From: Gammaproteobacteria bacterium
GTDB taxonomy: Bacteria > Pseudomonadota > Gammaproteobacteria > Steroidobacterales > Steroidobacteraceae
Assembly: GCA_020029535.1 (NCBI GenBank)
Contig: JAIBJM010000005.1
Span: forward strand, 38,924 to 102,923
Length of the DNA: 64,000 bases
Direction: 5' to 3'
Both the position numbers and the translations under genes were made by a program. Under the pieces are notes generated by a model. The model was not told the DNA's origin, did not search any database, and worked only from the letters and a program-made list of their open reading frames with translations. This document shows positions 25,979 to 32,994 of this stretch, in pieces (position 1 is the first letter of the stretch; the number at the start of each line of letters is the position of its first letter).

Positions 25979-26760
25979 CGCGCCGCGCTCCAGGCGCGCC
26001 ACAGCGCGTCCAGCCAGCCGCGCACGGCAGCCGGCCCCGACAGATGCCAGCGTGCCGAGACGCGGCTGCCCACCGCGACGTCGATGCCGTCATGGCGGCG
26101 CACCGCGGCGAAGCCATCGAAGTCGGTGACATCGTCGCCCACATACACCGGCCGCCGTCCCGCAAACGGCGGCTCGCGCAGGAAGGCCTCGACGGCGGTG
26201 GCCTTGCTGCTGCGGGCAGGCTTCAGCTCCAGCACCAGATCGCCTTCCAGCAATTCGAAGTCCGGCGCCAGATCGCGCGCCACGCGGCACATCGCACTGC
26301 GCACCCGGCTCTGCGTCTGTGGCGCGCAGCGGTAGTGCAGCGCCAGCGCGAGGCCCTTGTCCTCCAGCAGCAGTCCGGGATGCGCGGTCAGCAATTCCTG
26401 CAGCGAGTCGCGCGCCTCGGCCAGCGGAGCGCGCGACAGCAAGGGGCTATGCATCACCCCTGCCGCATCGCGCCGTTCATGGCCATGCAATCCCGCCACC
26501 GGCAGTATCAGTGGTGCAAACAGCTGGTCCAGCCGCTGGATGCTGCGTCCGCTGACCAGTGCCAGCGCACCATCCAGCGCGCCGCGCACGTGATCCAGCA
26601 GACGCAGCAGCGAGGGTTCCACCTGCACCTGGTCAGGCGTGACCGCCAGCTCCAGCAGCGTGCCGTCCACATCCAGGAACAGGCAGACCTCGCCCGATAC
26701 CAGCGCCAGCGAGTCGCCCGGCAGGATTGCCGGCTGGTCACCGGCGAACAGACTGTTCAT
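25975..26760 (-). CDS. otsB: Trehalose-6-phosphate phosphatase
   Basis: 261 residues of the HAD superfamily. The nucleophile motif is LFLDVDGTLLE (Asp30), motif II is LALVSGRSIQRLD, the cap region contains LLEDKGLALALHYR and motif IV is YVGDDVTDFDGF. The product removes phosphate from trehalose-6-phosphate. It is first in the operon, with GH15 and otsA following through 4-base overlaps. Its promoter (-35 TTGACG, -10 TATTAA) puts the probable transcription start within two or three bases of the ATG, and no Shine-Dalgarno is visible, so the message may be leaderless. Two other otsB-like genes exist in this window. Confidence 0.94.
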   Translation of the reverse strand: MNSLFAGDQPAILPGDSLALVSGEVCLFLDVDGTLLELAVTPDQVQVEPSLLRLLDHVRGALDGALALVSGRSIQRLDQLFAPLILPVAGLHGHERRDAAGVMHSPLLSRAPLAEARDSLQELLTAHPGLLLEDKGLALALHYRCAPQTQSRVRSAMCRVARDLAPDFELLEGDLVLELKPARSSKATAVEAFLREPPFAGRRPVYVGDDVTDFDGFAAVRRHDGIDVAVGSRVSARWHLSGPAAVRGWLDALWRAWSAAR

Positions 26761-26769
26761 GTAAAAGGT

Positions 26770-26799
26770 TTAATACATGCAACTATTGCATGCCGTCAA
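26770..26799 (-). promoter_or_regulatory. otsB operon promoter with palindromic MarR operator in the spacer
   Basis: On the minus strand, TTGACG (26799-26794) and TATTAA (26775-26770) are separated by 18 bases. The spacer contains the perfect palindrome CATGCAACTATTGCATG (26776-26792; 7+3+7). A MarR dimer bound there would cover both promoter boxes. The divergent MarR gene is the obvious binder. Confidence 0.65.
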
Positions 26800-26854
26800 T
26801 CGGAACCGTCCTACCACTGGCAAGCCCCTCACTGCGCGCCTAGAATGCCGGCGC

Positions 26855-27352
26855 ATGCCGGCGAACAAGCAACGGGGTGGTACGCAGCGATCGCAGCTGG
26901 AGCGTTCGGCGCTGCTGACCACGCGAGCACTGGTGGATCGCATGCGCGCGCTGTACCGCGAACTGGAACGGCGTACCGGTGCGCCGGTGGCCATGCATCG
27001 CGCGCTGGCCTGCATCGAGGCCGAACCAGGTCTGACCGCTTCGCAGCTGGCACAGCGGCTGGGCATGCAGCGGCCGGCGGTCAGCCATCTGCTGCGCGCA
27101 CTGACACAGCGGCGCTGGATCGAGCGCGCGCGCAGCGATGACGATCAGCGTTCGGTGCAATTGCGCGTGACGCGCGGCGGCCGCGACATGCTGGGCGCCA
27201 CCGTCGGCCAGGTGGCCGGCACGCTGCAGCGTGCGGTGCGCCGGCTGGATAACACGCGTCTGCGGCAGCTGCAGGGTGCACTGGGCGCGCTGCTTGAGCT
27301 GCTGCCCGAAGCGCCGCCGGCAGCCCGCAGGGCCAGGAAAGATAAAGCATAA
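26855..27352 (+). CDS. MarR-family transcriptional regulator of the trehalose operon
   Basis: 165 residues. An N-terminal helix precedes a winged helix (about 50-110) with LTASQLAQRLGMQRPAVSHLLRAL as the helix-turn-helix and RSDDDQRSVQLRVTRGG as the wing, standard for MarR. It is divergent from otsB, with a palindrome in the otsB promoter, so it probably represses that operon and perhaps itself. A TAGAAT at 26841-26846 would place the transcription start close to the ATG at 26855, with no Shine-Dalgarno visible. It has a close paralogue at 53809-54366 beside the second trehalose locus. The inducer is not evident. Confidence 0.86.
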   Translation: MPANKQRGGTQRSQLERSALLTTRALVDRMRALYRELERRTGAPVAMHRALACIEAEPGLTASQLAQRLGMQRPAVSHLLRALTQRRWIERARSDDDQRSVQLRVTRGGRDMLGATVGQVAGTLQRAVRRLDNTRLRQLQGALGALLELLPEAPPAARRARKDKA

Positions 27353-27384
27353 GGCACGCGGATCGGCTCGGAGATCTTCATAAA

Positions 27385-28572
27385 ATGCGGGAGCAGGCGA
27401 CCATGGGGCGCGTAATGAAATGGGTGGGAATCGTGACAGCCATCCTGTCGCTGATCGCGGGTGTACGTGAAGTCAGCTCTCTCATTGCCGATTCCGAGGA
27501 GCATGCGCGGAACATCGATGAGCTGCACGCCGTCGGCACTTCGCAGCAGACGGCCGGCGATTATGCGCAGGCGTGGTCAACGTTCGAGCAGGCACTGACG
27601 AGTTCCGAAGAAGACAACCTGCTCGCGAAGCTCCGCGGCCGTCCCGGGCAACGGCGTGCAGCATTGCGGCAAGCGCAGGAAGACCTCGCGATGGCGTGGC
27701 TGGACAACATGCACCTCAGCGGCGAAGACCAGACCTTCAGCAGTATCGTGGATAAGCTGATTCCGGTTTTACTTCGCGACCTGCCGCAAGCAACCGCCAC
27801 CCGCCGCGGCGACCTGCTGGCGCACATCGGCTGGGGATATTTCCTGAAAACGCGCGATGGCAACAGCCAGTTCGATCCGCCGAAATGGTATCAGCAGTCG
27901 CTCGAAGCCGACCCGGCCAATCCTTACGGCCATGCTTATTGGGGCCACTGGAAAACCTGGAATCGCCAGTCATTCGACGATGCGATGAAGGACTTCGCGG
28001 CGGCGCTTGCCACGGGCAGAGCGACTGCCACCGTTCGCACCTTGCAGTTGTCGGCCTTGACCAACTTGCGTGACAACCCGCAAGGCGAAGCCGAACTGGT
28101 GCGCGTGCTCAACGACATGAACGCCAGGAACGAAGCCGTCGGCGATCGCATTCGCAGCGAGCTGCGCTCGAACTACGAATCTGCGGTGCATGACGAAGAG
28201 CGCTTCAACAAGCTGATTGCCGCTGTTCCCGCGAAGGAGCAGCTGGCAACGATGACCAGGTTTTTCGGCGAGCCGGATGAGAAAATGACGGCGCCACTGT
28301 TGATTACTTACGCGACGCTGCAGGAGAGTTCAGGTTTCTCGCAACCCGCATTGCAGACATGGCGCAGCGCCCGTGAACGCCTGAAGCTCTCGGGGACAAG
28401 AAGCGAATCGATAACGAAGCGCGTTGATGCGGCGATCAAGCGGCTGTCGCGGTGCGCCAGTGCCCATTGGGCGTGCTCGGCCAAGCAGGCGTGGCCCAGC
28501 GAGTTCAGGATTGCGAGCTTATCCGCTTTCGATCGCGCCGAGCGCAGCATAGCGGTATTGAGATCCGGTTAG
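27385..28572 (+). CDS. Membrane-anchored TPR-like protein
   Basis: 395 residues. One N-terminal membrane helix (WVGIVTAILSLIAGVREV, about 13-30) anchors a mostly helical domain. Tetratricopeptide-type segments are visible (TSQQTAGDYAQAWSTFEQAL about residues 51-70; PANPYGHAYWGHWKTWN about 177-193), so it probably acts as a scaffold for protein contacts. The C-terminal 50 residues contain two cysteines (RCASAHWACSAKQ). Family and partner are unknown. ATGs at 27385, 27403 and 27415 are possible starts; a GGAG sits nine bases before 27403. It lies just after the MarR gene and convergent to the serine hydrolase gene, whose end overlaps it by four bases. Confidence 0.65.
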   Translation: MREQATMGRVMKWVGIVTAILSLIAGVREVSSLIADSEEHARNIDELHAVGTSQQTAGDYAQAWSTFEQALTSSEEDNLLAKLRGRPGQRRAALRQAQEDLAMAWLDNMHLSGEDQTFSSIVDKLIPVLLRDLPQATATRRGDLLAHIGWGYFLKTRDGNSQFDPPKWYQQSLEADPANPYGHAYWGHWKTWNRQSFDDAMKDFAAALATGRATATVRTLQLSALTNLRDNPQGEAELVRVLNDMNARNEAVGDRIRSELRSNYESAVHDEERFNKLIAAVPAKEQLATMTRFFGEPDEKMTAPLLITYATLQESSGFSQPALQTWRSARERLKLSGTRSESITKRVDAAIKRLSRCASAHWACSAKQAWPSEFRIASLSAFDRAERSIAVLRSG

Positions 28573-29501
28573 TGTCCGGGCACCAGCCGCTGCAGGGCAT
28601 TGCCCTGGCTGCGCACCGGCCGGTCCTGCACGGCGCGGATCACTGCATTGGGCAGCGCGGTTTCATCCCAGCCTGCGTCGCTCCGGTCGGCGGCATGCAG
28701 CACCGCCAGATCCAGTGACGGCGCCAGCCACAATCGCCAGCGGTCACGGCCACGCAGATAGAACACATCGCTTTCGGCAAAGGGCTCGGCGCCGCTGGCA
28801 GCGCTGGCCAGATGCACGCCCAGGCCAAGGCGCCGCTCGGTCAGCAGCGGCTGGCGCATGCGTGCCACCCACCCGCCCGGCAATATGGCTTCGCCTTCAA
28901 AGCGGCCGTCATCGAGCAACAGTATCGCGACACGCATCCAGTCGCTGATGCGCGCCTCCAGACAGCAGCCCGCGCTGACCGCCGCACCCGGTCGCTGCAA
29001 CCGGAAGCTGGCATTGGCCGCGTTCAACGGTCGCCACAGTCGTGTCGAAAGATATTCCTCGTAGGGCAGTTCGGCTTCACTGGCCAGCGCAGCCGCCAGC
29101 CGTTCGGGCTCGAAATCCTCCAGCGTCGCGGCACGCATCAAGCCTTCGGTAATGGCGACGCCGATGCTCATCGCCACCAGCGTGGCGGCGAAGGCGCCAG
29201 AATCAGCGCGCGTTTCTCTGTCATCGCCGGCTGCATACGACTCGGCAACCAGATGGCCATGCCGCAATACCAGGAAGGCCTGCGCGCCATCCTGCATGGC
29301 GCGGGTCACCACCTCATCCAGTGCCGCCGGAACGAAATTTTCCTCAGTCGCCGTAGCGCGCGGCAAACCACCGCCATCGCCACCCTGCACCAGCAGCTCA
29401 ACGGGCGGCGGCGCAGATGGAGGCTGGCGCAGCACAAACCAGCTTGCCGCCGTGACCAGCAGCACTATCAGCACCGCCGCGAACAGCGGGCCGCGTTTCA
29501 T
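28569..29501 (-). CDS. Class C beta-lactamase-like serine hydrolase lacking the SxxK motif
   Basis: 310 residues with a signal anchor (LFAAVLIVLLVTAASWFVL). The fold is suggested by AQAFLVLRHGHLVAESYAAG, then a region that should hold Ser-x-x-Lys, then ELPYEEYLSTRLWRPL and CCLEARISDWMRVAILLLDDG, all typical of the serine beta-lactamase-like family. Instead of SxxK there is RADSGAFAATLVAMSIG, with no lysine in the window. The protein is therefore probably not an active serine hydrolase. The start ATG at 29501 overlaps the stop of the upstream ABC gene (ATGA). The role is unknown; it may be a binding protein for peptidoglycan-related ligands. Confidence 0.7.
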   Translation of the reverse strand: MKRGPLFAAVLIVLLVTAASWFVLRQPPSAPPPVELLVQGGDGGGLPRATATEENFVPAALDEVVTRAMQDGAQAFLVLRHGHLVAESYAAGDDRETRADSGAFAATLVAMSIGVAITEGLMRAATLEDFEPERLAAALASEAELPYEEYLSTRLWRPLNAANASFRLQRPGAAVSAGCCLEARISDWMRVAILLLDDGRFEGEAILPGGWVARMRQPLLTERRLGLGVHLASAASGAEPFAESDVFYLRGRDRWRLWLAPSLDLAVLHAADRSDAGWDETALPNAVIRAVQDRPVRSQGNALQRLVPGH

Positions 29502-31006
29502 CGCTGCCGCTGCCCACGCATGCGGCGCGGGCCGCAATACACCGCCGCGCCACCGCGCAGCTGCAGTTCATGCGTGGCCGTGGCCGGCCATTCATCGCGA
29601 TGATGCGTGGTCAGCACGACGGTAGTACCGGCAGCCACCGCGGCGTCGATGCGCTGCCGCAGCTGATGGCGGGTGGCGAGGTCAAGTCCGGTGTAGGGCT
29701 CATCGAGCAGCAGAATATCAGGACGACCCAGCAGCGCGCGCGCGAACAACACCCGACGGGTCTGCCCGTAGGACAGCGTACGCAGCGGCCGTGACGCCAG
29801 TGCGCGCGCGCCGACCGCGGCCAGCGCGGCACGGGCATGACGCCGTTCGGCAGCGCTGGGCGTTTGATCCAGACCGATGCTGCTGTGCAAGCCCGACACC
29901 ACCACTTCTTCTGCCGTCAGATACAGCGGATGCGTGGTCTGCAGCTCGGGCGCGATCAGACCGACGCGACGCTTGAAGTCGCTGATCGGAATGCCGGGCT
30001 CGATGCCGCGACGACGCAGCTGCCCCTGGCTGGCCACGCCCAGATCGCCGTACAGCGCGCGAATCAGCGTGGACTTGCCGCTGCCATTGGGCCCGTGCAC
30101 CACCCAGCACTGATGTGACTCCACTTCGAAGCTGAGACGACGCAGCACCACGCGCCCATCCAGCCACACCCAGGCATTGCGCAGGCTGAGCAGCGCTGTG
30201 GTATCCGCGCTCCGCAGCTTGCGGCGCGGCCGCGCCAGGCGTTGCGCAGGCACCGGCATTTCAGCTGGCCCCTGCAGTCTGCGTCGACGCGCGGCGCTCA
30301 GTGCGCCGCTCCAGACAATACGCCCGTTCTCAATCTGCGCCAGGTGGGTGGTATCCGGCGGAATATCGGCGGCGCGATGCGTGGTCAGCACCCAGGGGAG
30401 CCTGCGCCGGCTGATGCGATGGATCACATCGAGGGCCAGCTGCCGGTTGTCCTGGTCAAGGCCATTCAGCAGCTCATCCATCAGCAAGAGTCCGGGCCGC
30501 CACGCCAGCGCGCGCGCCAGCAACACCAGCCGACGCTGTCCATACGACAACTGCAGGAAGCGGCGCCCGGCCAGCTGCGCAATGCCCAGCGACTGCAGCA
30601 GGCGCATGACCTTGGCGCGATCCTCCGCAGTCAGGCGTTGCAGCGGAATGTCGCTGCGATGCAGACCGGTGCCCACCACCGCGCGCACGCGATGGTTCCA
30701 CTCGTAGTGTTCGTAACGATCCTGGCGTTCGGCGCCCAGATAGGCAATGTGTTCCTTGACGCCGTAAGGTTCATCAAAATGCTGGCTGGCCCAATCGTAG
30801 CGACGCAGCGTGCGCGGCGCCGGCGTGGGCCAGACATCGCCGGCCAGGAGCTTGAGCAGCTGCGTCTTGCCGGCGCCATTGCCACCCAGCAACACCCAAC
30901 GCTGGCCGGGCTCGATGCGCCAGCTGACGTCATGCAGCACACGACGACCGGCCAGACGCAGCCCCACATGTGCGAGCTGCACAGTCACCTGTCTGGAAGT
31001 GGACAA
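29498..31006 (-). CDS. Twin-ATPase ABC protein (ModF-like)
   Basis: 502 residues with two ABC ATPase modules and no membrane segments. Module 1 (about 1-230) has Walker A LLGGNGAGKTQLL and signature LSYGQRRLVLLARAL. Module 2 (about 270-490) has Walker A VHGPNGSGKSTLI, signature LSYGQTRRVLFARALL and Walker B DILLLDEPYTGLD. In module 1, Walker B reads LLLMDELLNGLD, where the usual DEP becomes DEL. The form resembles ModF, a soluble protein of the molybdate region, but no molybdate permease is nearby. It is followed with a four-base overlap by the degenerate hydrolase gene. A regulatory or ribosome-linked role cannot be excluded. Confidence 0.8.
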   Translation of the reverse strand: MSTSRQVTVQLAHVGLRLAGRRVLHDVSWRIEPGQRWVLLGGNGAGKTQLLKLLAGDVWPTPAPRTLRRYDWASQHFDEPYGVKEHIAYLGAERQDRYEHYEWNHRVRAVVGTGLHRSDIPLQRLTAEDRAKVMRLLQSLGIAQLAGRRFLQLSYGQRRLVLLARALAWRPGLLLMDELLNGLDQDNRQLALDVIHRISRRRLPWVLTTHRAADIPPDTTHLAQIENGRIVWSGALSAARRRRLQGPAEMPVPAQRLARPRRKLRSADTTALLSLRNAWVWLDGRVVLRRLSFEVESHQCWVVHGPNGSGKSTLIRALYGDLGVASQGQLRRRGIEPGIPISDFKRRVGLIAPELQTTHPLYLTAEEVVVSGLHSSIGLDQTPSAAERRHARAALAAVGARALASRPLRTLSYGQTRRVLFARALLGRPDILLLDEPYTGLDLATRHQLRQRIDAAVAAGTTVVLTTHHRDEWPATATHELQLRGGAAVYCGPRRMRGQRQR

Positions 31007-31063
31007 GATGAAACCCGATCAGGAAAACGAGGCGCGCATCATAGCCGCGCGCGCTGTTTGTCG

Positions 31064-32905
31064 TCAGGCCGCCGTGTGCGCCGAGATCACGGCAAGCAGC
31101 TCGCGCGAGACACGCTCGTCGATCTCGGCGGCATGCGACAGCTGTACCGGGTAACGCACGATGGCATCCACGCTGGACGCCGAAAAGCGCAGCTGCACCG
31201 ACGGCGCCGGATCGCCGGGCTCCCGTGACGAGGCCGCCTTCTGGATCTCGCGGGTCTGCCGCGCGATGTCCTCGCGATAGTCGGCGCTGACGCGCGTCAC
31301 CGCCTGCACCATCTCCTCCTTGAGCGCGGTGTAGTCGGCGCCGGCCGGCAGATTGAATATGACTTCGCGCCACGCGAGGTCGACACCGGGCATCTGTTTG
31401 AACAGACCACCCGCGGCCTGGAAGATGATGGAGTTGGCAAACGCGACCACGCGGCCGGTCGGACTCATGGAGCCGTCGCCCGACAACTCCATCAGGTGCA
31501 TGCGCACCAGTCCCATCTCGATGACCTCGCCAGTCACGCTGCCGACCTGTACGCGATCGCCGACGCGGATGCCGTATTTGCCGATCAGGAAGAAATATCC
31601 GACGAACGAAATCAGCACGCTCTGCATCGCCACCGCCAGGCCAGCGGTGATCAGGCCGGCGAACGTCGCCAGCGAGCCGATCTCGGTGGTGAAGGTCGCT
31701 GCCACGATCACCACCACCACCGTCCACCCGACGATCTTCTGCAGCAACAGCAGCCGCGAACGCCGCCGTGGCTCGTGGACATAGCGATATACCGCGCGAC
31801 GCCACAGCTGTCCCAGCACGAACACCACCGCCAGCAGGCCCGCGAACAGCGCGACCCGCAATCCCAGCGCTTCGAGCGCATCCCGATACTGCTTGCGCGC
31901 CGCGTCGCGCCAGTTGGCCAGGTTATTCCGGTACTGATCGAACAGTACGCCCGCCTTGCTCAACGGCGTCGCGATCGAGGAGGTCTGCTGGAACAGCCAG
32001 GCCAGCGTGTCGTACTGGTCGCGCATGCCGCGCAGGCTCGCGCCCTTGGCGCTCTCGGCCTCGGCTGCGAGTGCATCGCCCCGATCCGAAAGCCGCTTCA
32101 ACTGTTCGAGCGGCGGCGTGCGGATCTCCGTGAAGGTCTGCTGCACTTCGGCCGTGCGCTGATCGATCTGCTCGATCGTACGTGCCTTGGCGGCAAGCCT
32201 GAACACCGTCGCCGCCAGGTCCCAGATGCCGAACCGGCTGAGCGGCGCACTCATGGCTACCCTGGCCGGGTCGGATTCCGTCATTGCGGCCGCGGGCATC
32301 GCTGCAGCAGTCATGTCCGCAGCACCGCTGGCAGCCGGGATGGACGCCGCAATCGCATCGATGTGCGCCTTGAGGGCATTCGCGCCAAAACCGGTGGTGT
32401 CGGTGTCGCCGGCGAAACGCGTCATGTTCAACAGCATGTTGCGCCGCGCGTTTACCAGGTCCAGCTGTGCCTCCAGCAAGGCAATCCGCGACTGCGCACC
32501 CGGGAGCTGTCGGCGGGCCGCTGCGATCTCTGCCTGGATCGAGGCCTTCTGCTCGTCCAGCTTTTGACGCGACCGGTTCAGGGACTGCACCGATCCTGCA
32601 TCTTCCGCCTCTTTCTGCAGACTGGCATCGCTGCTGAGCAGTTCGGCGTTGGCGCGCGCGATCTCGAAAGCCAGCGCCACGACCTTGTCGGCCGTCTGCC
32701 GGTTCGCGTAAAGGATCAGCAGATCGCTGGGCTGCGTTGCGGCCTGTTGCTGAACGCCGAGGGTGCGGTACCAATCGACGGTCTCATCGAGAATCTGCAC
32801 CACTTGATCGCCGGTCATCACCGCGCGCGCATCCGGTGCATCGGCAGCGCGAGCCGCGAGCGCTGCGATGCCCATCAGGACCACTGTTGCGATTCTTGCG
32901 TGCAT
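31064..32905 (-). CDS. Large MscS-type mechanosensitive channel
   Basis: 613 residues. A signal peptide (ATVVLMGIAALAARA) is followed by a long periplasmic region (about 20-310) rich in charged helix, probably coiled coil (SLNRSRQKLDEQKASIQAEI). Three membrane helices lie between about 340 and 445; the last, FAGLITAGLAVAMQSVLISF, is the pore helix. The cytoplasmic beta domain follows (GIRVGDRVQVGSVTGEVIEMG) and a C-terminal domain to the end. Proteins of this layout resemble the MscM/KefA size class and release solutes under membrane tension. The gene stands alone between the ABC gene and nasA. Confidence 0.82.
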   Translation of the reverse strand: MHARIATVVLMGIAALAARAADAPDARAVMTGDQVVQILDETVDWYRTLGVQQQAATQPSDLLILYANRQTADKVVALAFEIARANAELLSSDASLQKEAEDAGSVQSLNRSRQKLDEQKASIQAEIAAARRQLPGAQSRIALLEAQLDLVNARRNMLLNMTRFAGDTDTTGFGANALKAHIDAIAASIPAASGAADMTAAAMPAAAMTESDPARVAMSAPLSRFGIWDLAATVFRLAAKARTIEQIDQRTAEVQQTFTEIRTPPLEQLKRLSDRGDALAAEAESAKGASLRGMRDQYDTLAWLFQQTSSIATPLSKAGVLFDQYRNNLANWRDAARKQYRDALEALGLRVALFAGLLAVVFVLGQLWRRAVYRYVHEPRRRSRLLLLQKIVGWTVVVVIVAATFTTEIGSLATFAGLITAGLAVAMQSVLISFVGYFFLIGKYGIRVGDRVQVGSVTGEVIEMGLVRMHLMELSGDGSMSPTGRVVAFANSIIFQAAGGLFKQMPGVDLAWREVIFNLPAGADYTALKEEMVQAVTRVSADYREDIARQTREIQKAASSREPGDPAPSVQLRFSASSVDAIVRYPVQLSHAAEIDERVSRELLAVISAHTAA

Positions 32906-32994
32906 GAGAAGGCATTCTATATAAAACCTGCGACGCGCCGGCCAATACGGGAAGGAAAGCGCCGCGGTGATCGGTCGGACAGTCCCCCGATCCG

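Noticed and set aside
24095..26335. 746-codon plus-strand open frame
   Set aside because: Lies antisense to otsA, GH15 and otsB, which have full family motifs. Composition is low-complexity Arg/Gln/Ala-rich as expected from the reverse strand of GC-rich genes.
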